64,000 nt of DNA from Pectinophora gossypiella (Eukaryota > Arthropoda > Insecta > Lepidoptera > Gelechiidae): the NCBI RefSeq assembly GCF_024362695.1, contig NW_026063245.1, positions 461,501 through 525,500 on the forward strand, given 5' to 3'. The translations under genes were made by a program, and so were the position numbers. The notes beneath the pieces were generated by a model, which saw only the letters and a program-made list of their open reading frames with translations, was not told where the DNA came from and made no database searches. This document shows positions 33,690 through 44,725 of the stretch, piece by piece (position 1 is the first letter of the stretch; the number at the start of each line of letters is the position of its first letter).

Positions 33690-36600
33690 ATGGCAGATAT
33701 TACAAAAAATATTACTTTAGAATCGTTAATTGATCGTAAAAAACTTCTTTTACAAAAAAAGACCGAGATATTGTCAAGGTAAGTGTGTTTATTGTTCTTC
33801 AAATATTCTTATTCTAGTTAGTATTTTGTTTTTTTGTTTGACTCTAAGAAACTACAGATTGGTTCCTAATACACTGTAAAGAAACGGGGAGGGTTTCCCT
33901 TCTTACAAAATGTAACTTACTTACCTATTTTAAATTTATACTAAATAAGATTTACTTAGTAAACAAAATACTACCGGTATGAAAGAAATAGTAGGTTAAT
34001 AATTAAAACGACAGTAATAAAGCAATTGTTTTTTAATTGCACCGAAAAAATATGGATAAGATCGATAGATTTTATCATGTCATTATGTTTTTGATTTGAC
34101 AGCAATTAAAATGAATTCAAATAGTGTATATTATGTGAAATGTTATTATTAAGGAATTAATACAATTTTTATAGTAGGGTTTTGTTGTCTGAGAAAGTAA
34201 CTGTCTATCATTGTCACTCAAACATGTCTATTTTGATTGTTTGTCAATACGAAAAAAAGAAAATTATGTATTTCTTCTTTAAAAATAATGTTATTTCTCA
34301 TCAATGTTTCCAGAAATTGTTCGACTACAGTTACAAACAGAAGAAATTCAAATGCATCAACTAGTGATAACTCCAAAAATCAAAACGGAAATATTTTGGT
34401 TTGTAGTTTCTGTGTTATGATTCGCGATGTTCATGTTTGAGACCAAGCAAATTAAGTTAATGCTTATTTTTTCAGATGCAAGATGATTCTTACGTACAAA
34501 AAAGAACAGAACTTTGCTCCGAAAGTACAGGTCTGGTGAAACTCCAAGCTGTGTCTCCTTCATTTTTTGATAATAGCGACAACTTTGACGTAACTGATAA
34601 TAATCTTTTAGGCGATTTACAAAATGGTGACAATGTTAGTTTCAAAAATTACTTACTCGATTCTGCTGATAATATCAGTTTCACAGTTTCTAATTTGAAT
34701 GATACAATAGACGAACAACATCCACCACCTACCAAAAAATACAAGATTGCAGGAGAAACACGAGACGATGCTAACGTATATGGTTCTGTTACCAGAAGTC
34801 TAAACGACGAAGAAAATATTACCGGTGAGTTAGTATTTAAGATGGGAATTAGCAAGCAAACCTCAGTTCGTGAAGAAAACACTACACTTGACGAATTCGT
34901 TGACTTTACTGATTCTTTTTTGAAAGCATGCAATAGTAATAGTGGTGATCATAATATAATTTATACAAAGAACCACTGCAATTCCGTGACAACAAAATTG
35001 GTATCCCATCAAAGAAATAGCTACAATATAGATAAACTGGAGCCAATAAGCGAAGAAAAACAAGAAGAACAACAGAGAAGTGAGCCTGAGCTAGAAAATT
35101 TGAATGACGAAGAAAATGTTTCTGAACAAGTAGTTTTTTACTTAGAAAATAACAAAAATACATCAAGACATGAAGATAACACTAATCGATTGGTACATTC
35201 TACTGTTTTGCCTTCAGAACCTAAGGATAATATTAATACTGATAATACTAAGAAGACAAGGATTCGTGATCCAGTCAAAAGACAGGAATATGACAAAAAG
35301 AAGCATCCATTGCTCGAACCTTGTTCTTCCGCTTGTAAAAGAAAATGTTCAGAAAGGATTTCAGAATCAGAAAGACAAGATATACATTCATTGTTTTGGT
35401 CATTAGACAGACAAAGAAGACGCGATTATATTGCTACAAACGTAATTAGACATAAAGTTGCAAGAAAAAATATGATATGCATTTCTAATAGACGCAATGC
35501 AACTCTGACGTGGAAATTGGATCAAAAAGTGGTATGCAAGACCATGTTTCTAAAAACGATTGGTTACACGAACGATCAAGTCGTAGTAGCTGTACTAAAA
35601 AGTACATTTAAAGCGAATATTAAACCCGGTACTGTATCTGCTCCCGATTTGAGAGGTAAACATATTCCTGTAAATGCTTTTCCGAAAGAATACAGTGACG
35701 AATTAAATAATTTTATTTTAAAATATAACCCCCTTCCTTCTCATTATAATTTGGCACATGCCCCTAACAGGAAATATCTGCCCGTGGGTGTTACATACAA
35801 AAGTATTTTTACAGATTTTAACAGTAAAATGAGGGAAGAAGGTAAAAAGACTTGCAGTTGGACTTATTTTTTTAAAGCAATCAAGGCTTTAAATATCTCT
35901 TCTAGTGTACCTGATCAAGATAAATGTACTAAATGTGTAGAACATACTACTGTCCATCCTGATTCAAAAGATGAAACTCACAATTGTGATGAATGTGGAT
36001 GTGCAACGTGCCTAACATATAAAATACATTATTCTAATAAAACTGAATCTAGAAAACATTTGAAACAATGCCAGGAACTGGTATCTCAATCTAATGGTAA
36101 ATGTTTAGTAGTTACAGTAGATATGCAAAAGGTGATAACTATGCCAAAGCTTTCAATCAAAGATTTTTTTTTCCTGCGTAAACTCATATTGTTTAACGAA
36201 ACGTTTGCGATTCCTGGTCCAGGTAATCGGCCCTCATATTGTATTTTATGGCATGAAGGTGAAGGAGGACGAAAAGCATTTAATATTGCAACATCTTATA
36301 TACTATTCTTCAAAAAATTTGCTAGAGACTATAAAGAGATTTTTGTTTTCGCAGACAATTGTAATGCGCAAAATAAGAATAAAATTCTGTTTTCTGCTTT
36401 AGTAAGGTACATAAATGACAAGGATACTACTGCAGAAATTATACGAATTGAGTATTTAGAACCTGGACATACATATATGGCAGCAGATAGTGTTCACGCA
36501 TCTATAAGTGCCAAATTAAATGCAGCAGGTGACCTTTTTGATTTCCAAGATTATATTCAAACAATCGAAGAATCTCGTCAAAATTTGCATGTACACACCA

Positions 36601-36995
36601 TCAATCATAAAGATATTATTCTTTTTGAAAATGAAGCCAAAGTTAACTTCCCTAAAGACTACAACATTTCAAGTTTAAAGATTGTAGAGTTCCGACGAGG
36701 ATCAGTAAATATTTTTGCAAAAAATGATTATTCACAGAAAGAATTTAAGGAATGCAGTATTTTCAAAAAGTCTCTAACGAGTTTATTGTCGAAAAGTATA
36801 TCTAAAGGGTTCATTGATCAAACTATTGAAAGTGTTATGAAGCAAAATAAACCAAGGGGAATAAGTCAGCAAAAGAAGTCTGATCTTATGTCAGTACTTC
36901 CTTGTATACCTACCAATAGGCGAGAATTTATTCAGAATTTGACCGTTACTGATAACATTTTAGATTTAGATCAACATCGAGAGGTAGATTTGTAA
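33690..36995 (+). CDS. Three-exon transposase-like protein (predicted 897 aa)
   Basis: Exons 33690-33778, 34314-34398 and 34476-36995 join in frame. Donors are AAG|GTAAGT and TTG|GTTTGT. Acceptors are TTTCCAG and TTTTTTCAG. Exon 1 starts MADITKNITLESLIDRKK. Within exon 3 (839 codons) residues 1-260 are acidic and contain a duplicated LNDEEN(I/V) block at about 109 and 209. Then comes a basic/cysteine region (CSSACKRKCSERISESERQD, 283-302), a cysteine cluster at 484-512 (CTKC, CDEC, C, C), and an RNase H-like core with D549 (VTVDMQKV), D627 (VFADNCNAQNKNK) and H665/D671 (PGHTYMAADSVH). I recognise VDMQKV, LWHEG, DNCxxQNKN and GHTYMxAD from a large, poorly described arthropod protein group related to the DUF7869 type. 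The position between terminal repeats makes it the likely transposase. Catalysis is inferred. Confidence 0.78.
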
Positions 36996-37836
36996 ACAAG
37001 ATTAGGTATATACGGGGCAGCCTGTGCCCAACAGTAGGACGTATATAGACTGTTTGTTTATACATATTATGTAGGTACATACGAGGAGATGTTTTCTTTC
37101 ATAATCAGACGACGCATACTTTACCATTATTTTTTTTTTGTATACTAGTGTTAATAAAAAGCGTCGGTAACTACTACTTACTACTAAATAGGCGACTAAT
37201 TTACTATATAGGTAATGTAATACTAAGTAAATAAGTAATACTATATTCAGAAGCAATGCTTACCACATTATAATGCATTACAATTCATCATTTGAGCACA
37301 ATGATGAATGATGATGAATTTACATGTGTGATTATTATTTTATTTTTTAAGAACAAAGTAATATATACTTACTTGTATTATATAGGCACCAAAAGTAAAT
37401 GAAAATAAATTAAATTTGTTACGAGAATATAATTTTGTTTTAAATACACCCGTAAATACACAGATATTATTACTTACTATCATATTTTTTTATTTAACCA
37501 ATAGACTGTAATTTACTCTGAAGCAATGTGCCATAACGCCTCTACAACTATTACTATTTTGACAAATAATTGCAGAAAACAATACAGTGTTATGCCTTCA
37601 CACGCCACGTATTACCCTAAAGGATGGTGTTATGGCAAAACACTATTTGAGCCTAATTTCTTTAATGTAATCAATCTTATGAAAACATATAGAACGGCCA
37701 TGTTGCCTACAACGAAAACTTCAATTTTAACCTAAATGTCGGAATGTTGACAACGTTTTGTCTAACAAAACTATAAAAACACAGTCAAAATCTCAAAAGA
37801 TAATTTGCTAGAAACGTTTATATTTCAGTTATAGCC

Positions 37837-37855
37837 TTTTGCCATCCGACGGCAG
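37837..37855 (-). repeat. Terminal inverted repeat, right
   Basis: TTTTGCCATCCGACGGCAG followed by ACTA. Confidence 0.9.
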
Positions 37856-37859
37856 ACTA

Positions 37860-38450
37860 AGTCTTTTTCAAAGCTATTTGTTTCTTTTATTGCCCGCATT
37901 CAGTTGGTGACAGTCATCTGTCATCCGCCATCATAAGCGGTTTACCATATACTTAAAAAGTCGAATTAAGCATGTGTAACAATCTTTATGGTTATATTCT
38001 AGATCCTGTTTCTTAATTAAATCGATTTACTCATTATATCCGCCGTGATTTTTCCTAATATTGTAAGGTACAAATATCTGTAAATGCCTTGCCCGACTAA
38101 AATCTCTCCCAGGAAAAACGGCTTAACGACCGACTTTATTTCCGATCTTACTAATATTTGGATTTCATACAATTGAAATTAGTAGCGGATGGTCACTTAA
38201 GATATTTTCCTTCCCTGTCATATAACCTTTTATGGAGGTTAAGCTGATTTGCCTCTAGTCTTCTTTTTTTAAGAAGTCGTTTAACTCATTTAGCTTTAGT
38301 CAAACTAATAAGTGAGAGGTCTCTTAAAGCATTTTGCTTTTAGCCAATATTTGGCTCTAGTGGATATCAGGGCTATTATTTTATTTTGGGTCCAATAACC
38401 TGTCTCTCACGTTCAAACAGGATTTTTATTAAAGCAAACAATTATTTTTT
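37860..38450. other. Unassigned AT-rich stretch
   Basis: No gene or structure I can support. Confidence 0.4.
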
Positions 38451-38546
38451 AAATAATTACACTATTGGTACATTTCTGATGTTATACTCGTGCCTTTATG
38501 TTCCACGTTTTTATCAAAATTATTTGAATTTAACCAAAAACACGGT

Positions 38547-39195
38547 AACTCAGTTGTATTTTTGAGTAACGCAGTTGTTTTCTTACAAAATTCCACTGTC
38601 CCTCTCATATATTTACTCCATATAAACAGACATTACTCAAAAACTCTTCAAGACGCTATTAAAATGTATTATATGCGGTAATAACACGTAATTTAATCTT
38701 TACTTTAACAATAATAAATATTATTTTCCTTTATCAGTTTTAAATTATTCCAAAATATGTATTGTGTCCCCGCGGCAAACCGAAAAATTACGAACACTAT
38801 GTTACCATACAAAACTGAGTCTTAAAATTAGAATTTTGTATGCATTTGCGCCAAATGACGTATAACATAAAATCAAATATTATTGGGTCGCGGGGGAAGT
38901 GCGTGGCCTTAAAATTCGCCGAGTCAGTCGCGAGGATGCCGGCGGGATAGGTGCGTGTATTAATTAGGAGACCGCTAAGTGACCGTTGTGATAGGTGAGT
39001 TTTTTGAATATTGAATAATCTTTTATGTTATATCTTTAAAAAAAGGAGCAAACATTTGTTATACACGATCTGTTTTATAAAATTAATTACTATACGAGTG
39101 CTATTTTAGAATACACGTGGTTTCTACAACTGAGTTACCGATGCACTGCGTTACTGCGAAAGGTAACACAGTTGTAGTCATCGTAACGCAGTGGA
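38547..39195. repeat. Cluster of GTAACNCAGTTGT-type motifs, left side
   Basis: Copies in both orientations at about 38547-38560, 38567-38580, 39129-39143 (inverse), 39147-39157 (inverse, partial), 39161-39175 and 39184-39195 (partial). Further copies lie beyond the pseudogene, including 40926-40940 and a partial inverse near 40572-40579. They may be subterminal binding sites of a dead DNA transposon. Confidence 0.5.
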
Positions 39196-39319
39196 AATAC
39201 TCAAAGTTTTTGCTCAATATTTACAAATTTAATAGTTTCAATAATGAAATTTATGATTATTTCGTTACCAAATACTATTTTGGCGTTAACATCGGCTGAA
39301 CGACGAAAAACGAAAAAGA

Positions 39320-40452
39320 ACGACGTAACCGGGAGAAACTGAAACAGAACCCTATCAAACATACCGAGACAAAAAAAAACATTTAGAGAGATATCACTCA
39401 AATAAAAAACTCGTCAAAGATATGACTGAAAAAGTATATAAAACTGCGAAACGTAAGTGGAAAATGTAAATAAGAAGCGACAAGAGCGCCAAAAAATAGC
39501 TCAAATAATGTTGAATAATACACCAGCTTCGAAATCATGGTCAGGAACTCCCGTTTCTCCACGTTCTAGAGGAAGACGACAAGTAAGAAGAGATAGATCT
39601 GCAGTACATAGACAAAATATTAAATTACAGGAAGAAAATGATAAGCTGAAAAGGAAATACAACAAATACAAGAAAATATGCCAAAGACAGAAACATAGAC
39701 CTCTGTTATGTCTGATTGTTAAAATTTAGTTCTGTGCAATAAAGTATATTTGATTTGATTTGATAAAAGCAATAGCTCAGAGACCAGGGACAAAAACTAC
39801 ACAACGTTATCTAACGCCATTAGAGACCATTACTCCAAAATTAAATCTGTAAGAGACCGGTTAGAAATACGACGCATTTTTGATGGAGATATTGTAGGAA
39901 ATTCTATTGACGTGGAAAATCTTGTTGATATAAGAAACAAATGCTAATGAAATAATGCGCGAAGATAAAGTATTACCAAATATAAGTAACATTATGAACA
40001 ATCCCAGGAAGACTTAGACGATGAACCTCTTTCAAAGCTTCAACTTGTAAAACGACAGGAAACATAAGTTTCTAAGCGACAAGAAGATACAGTCTCTAAT
40101 ATAGATGAGAGAAATGTGATTGAAAAAGACTTTCGGTGTTTACGTAATAGTTAAAGTTCCATCTGACTAAGACAAATCATATTTTTATCTGGGGATCGCT
40201 CAAAGTGATATTGACAAAGAAGGAGACATCAAGATAATGCTTTTAAAATCTGTTGACGATACAGCCAAGACGTTTAAACTTGTAGAAAGAGATTTTTCTT
40301 ATGAACCATACGAAAATATTACAGAAATAGTACGAAAGCCTAAAATAACAAAGAAAGGTAGACGCGAATTTTACGAATTTGATGTCCCAATATATTTGAA
40401 AAATAAGACTGAAGAGAGAAAGACTAATGTATGTTTAATATTGTTTTTTTGA
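39320..40452 (+). pseudogene. Ruined transposase-associated gene (basic/coiled-coil N-terminal part and a C-terminal part)
   Basis: Successive frames read ERRNREKLKQNPIKHTE, then KKHLERYHSNKKLVKDMTEK and TAKRKWK, then from 39457 NKKRQERQKIAQIM, SGTPVSPRSRGRRQVRRDRS and a heptad-like stretch KLQEENDKLKRKYNKYKK. These recall the N-terminal basic and coiled-coil region of arthropod proteins whose C-terminal half resembles the 33690-36995 product. After a gap, 40237-40452 reads DDTAKTFKLVERDFSYEPYE and GRREFYEFDVP, like their C-terminal end. Single-base shifts, stops and loss of the catalytic middle make it non-functional. A LINE tail is inserted at 39732-39763. Confidence 0.55.
39732..39763 (+). 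mobile_element. Very short LINE 3' tail insertion
   Basis: TGTGCAATAAAGTATATTTG followed by (ATTTG)n, the same tail as at 31898-31930. It is an extremely 5'-truncated retrotransposition product, only about 32 bases long. Confidence 0.65.
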
Positions 40453-40960
40453 GAGGTTTTGATATTATTTTATTCTAAGAGAGTTTTGTTTGATTTGTTA
40501 TGGTTTGAATTTAATTATTTATAGTATGTAAAACACCATAGATGCGGAAAGTTTACCAGTATGTTAGTTACTAAACTACAGCGTTACTTTTTTGTCCCCC
40601 ATTTTTATAGAGACATTTTCAGACTTATAACTAAAACTACGTAAGTATGTTTTAATTTTTTTGAAATTTTTTGATTATTTTTAATATATACCATGAATAA
40701 AATGCTTAAACTGCTATTGTTTTCTATTTTATTAAAAAAGTTTATCTCATAAAATCAAAATTAGGTAACGAAGTGGTAAACCTAACCATAAAAAGATGTA
40801 TTAGACTGAAATGTTTCGTGATTTAATAATATAAGTTCAAAAATCTTTTATCTTAAGTTTTTAAATAAACGGTTTGAATTTATTGTAAGCGTTCCTAATA
40901 ATAAAACTACTTAATGTAACAAAGTAACACAGTTGTTGTTTTTCTGCACCCTCCCCACTA

Positions 40961-41313
40961 TAAATATAAAATTAAGTGAAAAATAATTGGTTAACATCGT
41001 TGCAAATTCCTGTAATATGCAATTTAAATATTATTATTGTTATAATAGTAAGAAATATTAACAAACAATAGCATAAATAAAAAAAAATTTTTTTGGCGAA
41101 TATGCTATCCATGGCACCCAGAATAAAATAATAGCCCATCAACCGTTTTTCCTTCAACTGTAATTTAGTTCAATTGAGCCATTTTGTATTAAGCGACTTC
41201 TAAAATCTATAACTGATGTGTTTTTCGAATCAAATAAATACAGAATTGTGCAACGTTTAATTTAAAATAATTCTTAGCATTTTGAACACTTTTGATTCAG
41301 TAGTTTTTTTTAT
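40961..41313. other. Unassigned AT-rich stretch
   Basis: No gene seen. Confidence 0.4.
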
Positions 41314-41694
41314 ATGAATTTTTTTCGAAAAAATAAAACTTTAAATGTCTCTCCTGTAAAGTTCACAAAATGTCGCTTAAACCCATTTGCCTTTCAACCC
41401 TCGATATATGAAAACATTATGTATGTACTTAAAAATGTATCTCTCCTTCCGAGAAACTGTGAAAGGCATACTTACAATACAAGAAATAAACATAAAATTG
41501 CTATTCAAAATTCTAGATTAAGTAAATTAAATTCATCTTTTTTGGGGTTATGTATACGTTTTTACAATAAAATACCAGATAATATTTTAAATTTGTCAGA
41601 AAATAAATTTAAAGCTCATGTGAAGCTTACTTTATGTAAAAAAGCTTATTATAAGATTAATGACTACCTAAATGATAGAAATGTCTGGTATTGA
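41314..41694 (+). pseudogene. 3' end of a non-LTR retrotransposon ORF2
   Basis: The last 126 codons of a Jockey/CR1-group polymerase: RHTYNTRNKHKIAIQNSRLS, then SFLGLCIRFYNKIPDNI and KAYYKINDYLNDRNVWY before the stop. The YNTRNK, RFYN.LP and KAYY...(D/N)FL patterns are characteristic of this C-terminus. Everything upstream is absent, so it is a 5'-truncated copy. Confidence 0.8.
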
Positions 41695-41784
41695 ATGTGT
41701 TCCTCTAGTTATTAAATAACTTGTAATGTATATCCTCATTGGTTTTTAAAAGATGTGTTGCTGTTGCAGTTTCTTGTCATTTCT

Positions 41785-41890
41785 TCTCCTCAGCCATAAC
41801 ACCTTGCGAAATGACGTAAATTCAAAAATGTTACATTGACCTTCAACAAGTTTATCCATGATAATTACGTTGAATAAATGATTCTGACAC
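41785..41890 (-). repeat. Dispersed repeat, also at 60115-60220
   Basis: Read on the minus strand it has TTATTCAACGTAATTATCAT and CATTTCGCAAGGTGTTATGG. The same order occurs on the plus strand at 60115-60220 with scattered differences. It is probably a SINE or element fragment and has no coding capacity. Confidence 0.7.
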
Positions 41891-42504
41891 CATTGTCTAC
41901 ACATTTATTAAATATACATGATAGATAGGGAGCTATGCAATCAATCACGGAGTTAATGACTTTAACAGAGAGACCATGAAGATCTGCAGTCTTTTTGATT
42001 TCTAAAGATTTAAAAGCTCTGAAGACGTTCCTAGGACTCACGTGTAAATTTTAGTTTATCTACATTGGACGTATCTATGTGCTCCCTTACAAGTGATTGC
42101 AGGACTTCAAATATATACGTGTCATCGTTAGTGTTCCGGCAGCGTCATCGGCAATATTCAACACTGAAACACTCTGAAACATCATAATTACAACAAGACA
42201 AAAGTTACTTCAAGGAATTTAGTGCATGCATACTGCCTTTTTGAGTCGTTAATTACAACATATACCTAAAGGTTAGTCATTATTTTGCATTGCATCCGCC
42301 ATTATATTTTTTCTACGTGTTTCGTCGTGTTCAACTGCTATCAAAATCAAGGTCATCAAGATAAAATTTAATTTTGTGTGGTAACATTTTCAGAATTGTA
42401 TCCGCCATATTTTTCTGTGTGCTTATCAAACTTCCCTCAATCACGTCAATCAAGTCAATATAATTTATTTGTGCAAGCAACATTAAAAAAAAAAAACTTA
42501 AAAA
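41891..42504. other. Unassigned stretch leading to the BEL/Pao gag
   Basis: No independent gene. The last ~200 bases may be the leader of the BEL/Pao fragment. Confidence 0.4.
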
Positions 42505-43020
42505 ATGGCAGATTATGCCACCTTAGTGAGTGCCAGAGGTTATGTGAAAGCGTCTATAACGAGATTATATAATTTTGTGAAGTCTGATGCCTTTGATAAG
42601 GCTACGAAATCGATCCTTCTAGCCAAACGGGAGCGACTTATTTCTGCGTTCAAGGATTACGAGGGCTACAACATGAAAATATTAACTACAAAACCGCAAG
42701 GCCCCGAGAGCACAGAAGATGTCGGCGAGCAAGAAGACAAGTACGTCGAGATATTGGCTAGATTGAACGACGCCATTGCGGCTTTTGATAAAGAAAATGA
42801 CCAACTCAAGACTAACAAAGAAGCTACACTACCTCTGGCCCAAATTAAACTGCCTAATGTGCAAATATGTACCTTTACAGGGAAATATGGTGAGTATACG
42901 CCGTTCATAAACATTTCAAATCAGTGATCCATAATAACCCCAACTTGGACAACGTCCAACGATTGTATTATTTAAGAAATTTTTTGAGTTGGTACCATCA
43001 AGTCCACTATCCATCCGCTA
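42505..43020 (+). pseudogene. Truncated BEL/Pao-type gag
   Basis: The frame starts MADYATLVSARGYVKASITR and encodes a helical N-terminal region, then LPLAQIKLPNVQICTFTGKY, which corresponds to the conserved LPKIELPxFxG segment of BEL/Pao gag (DUF1759-type). At 42925 a frame break gives a stop. The neighbouring frame continues with SVIHNNPNLDNVQRLYYLRN, the next expected gag motif. The rest of gag and all of pol are missing. Confidence 0.75.
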
Positions 43021-43493
43021 AATGATAGCTCTAGGTATTAAAATAAGACATAGGTATATTTGCGTTTTGCAACAGTCTTAGTGGTTGATTTTTATGTTAA
43101 AAGGGTTGATACATCAAGTCCATTGTCTATCCTCTATTGTGATAGCTCTAAAAGGAAACAAACAGTCTGTCTATCCTCTAGTCAGACAGTTCACTACTAG
43201 TGCGTAACTAGGTGACTCTCCAAGTGGTGTTCTCTTGTTGGTTAGGTTGGTACCAATAATCATCACCCATACGTTGGAAGCTTGAATTATAATAAGATTA
43301 GAGTAATTTGGAAGAAATTGCTTACTATAATAAGGCTATCTTTTGCCTGTACCCTCTTAACACTCTTACTGTTTTTATTGTTAGGGTATATTATCATCAT
43401 CTTATATTGTAAGTATCATTCGGAGAAGATAACATTATTAACACCACTTAACAGAGACTGTGGGATGGGATTATGTACTGTTAAAATATATAT
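43021..43493. other. Remnant sequence after the gag fragment
   Basis: Contains two diverged copies of an ATCAAGTCCA(C/T)TRTCTATCC-like phrase (about 43003 and 43114) and TTGGTACCA motifs. It may be LTR remains of the BEL/Pao element but I cannot define ends. Confidence 0.35.
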
Positions 43494-43838
43494 TCTTAGG
43501 ATCAAAAGTGAAATAAAAATAAAAAAAAAATAATCAAACAAAAACCCTAATCTCTTTATTTAACAATTTAAAACAATCTTCACAAATTACTCGAGAAACG
43601 TCACAACCCACTTTCATAGAACATAACTTTACAAATAAATAAAGAAAATTATGAAAATAACAATTTACAAAACAAAACAAAATGGCTCACGTGACCCGGA
43701 TTACGTAACACACTACAGTCCTCTTAAGCTGTGTACGTCGCAGGCGCTCGCAGAGAAATGAAAAAGTTTCACCGGTCTCGACGCCTTATATAGGGTCGGT
43801 GGTTTCTGAGGTTTAGTGCTTCGGGGGTACAACTAATA
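43494..43838 (-). repeat. 3' LTR (minus-strand element)
   Basis: Contains TATATAAGG (plus 43784-43792) and the polyadenylation signal AATAAA (plus 43555-43560). Ends were set by identity with 49302-49645, uncertain by up to five bases. Confidence 0.9.
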
Positions 43839-44725
43839 CGGCCTCTCCTGACAATGTGATCGTCCTCGACCACTTCTTTACGCTGAAGAAGGTCCCGCCT
43901 CAGGCTCCGGATCCAGCAACGGCATAGACAGACCTGGCGCAGGGTGCCCTGACGACTCGGGTGGTGCAGAGTGCCCTGGTGACTCAGATAAGTCAAGCTC
44001 ATCGTCTGAAAGTCAAAACATTTAATCAAATAAGCTGTTTATGAGCTTATACAAAACGTACATCGTCTTACAATCCTTTCATAAAACCATTCATTTAATT
44101 CATACATCATCTATTTCGCAAAGTCATAAAGTTTACTCTCATCCATCACCACCTAACGAGACGTCTCTATTTGGACTAATTATCCCCAAGGCCAAGACGA
44201 GGAGATAATCTTCGCTTCAACTTCCACTGCTGCAGTGTCGGCGATATCCCGAAGAGCTGCAGATGTCGCAGGTGAGAGTTATCCACCTGCAAGCATGGCA
44301 CGACACACGCGCCCACCCGATCAGGCACACATGCCACGGGCCGTCCGACTACATGATCGCCTGACCATGGACACGGACTACAGACAAGCACATTGTGCCC
44401 ATCTGTCTACACCTTGACGAGCCAACGCCAGGTGGACCAACCGCAGCCACACGGGCTTCGGAATGCCTCACACGCAGGCATTTCAAAGATCCATCTCATT
44501 CAAACCATGCAACTGCGTTTTGCTTGTCAGTCTCGCTCTACGTTGGATTACTATGTGAAAGCAAGTTGGAAAAGTTTCTAAGAAAAAGGCTATTTATTAA
44601 AACAATTTTACTAACCCCATTCCTATTCTAGGTATAGTTCCTACGTTCAGCCACTATTTGTGATCTTGACAAACGAAACTTAGCAGTACTTAGTTGACTG
44701 ATTGAGATGTATCACACACAATCGA

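Larger units (their letters stand above)
33171..37855 (+). mobile_element. DNA transposon with 4-bp ACTA duplication and intron-containing transposase gene
   Basis: A 4685-bp segment bounded by perfect 19-bp inverted repeats, CTGCCGTCGGATGGCAAAA at 33171-33189 and its inverse at 37837-37855. Direct ACTA duplications are at 33167-33170 and 37856-37859. Inside is a promoter-like TATA/initiator pair, three exons with consensus splice sites, and a candidate polyadenylation signal (AATAAA at about 37154) after the stop. The 4-bp target duplication and the D-rich RNase H-like motifs of the product would fit the Sola superfamily, or a related one, but this assignment is inference. Ends, gene and duplication are all intact, so the copy looks recent. 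Confidence 0.8.

Noticed and set aside
37526..37735. 69-codon frame near the right end of the 33-38 kb transposon
   Set aside because: No domain, start context or splice link. It is probably chance in the 3' non-coding part.
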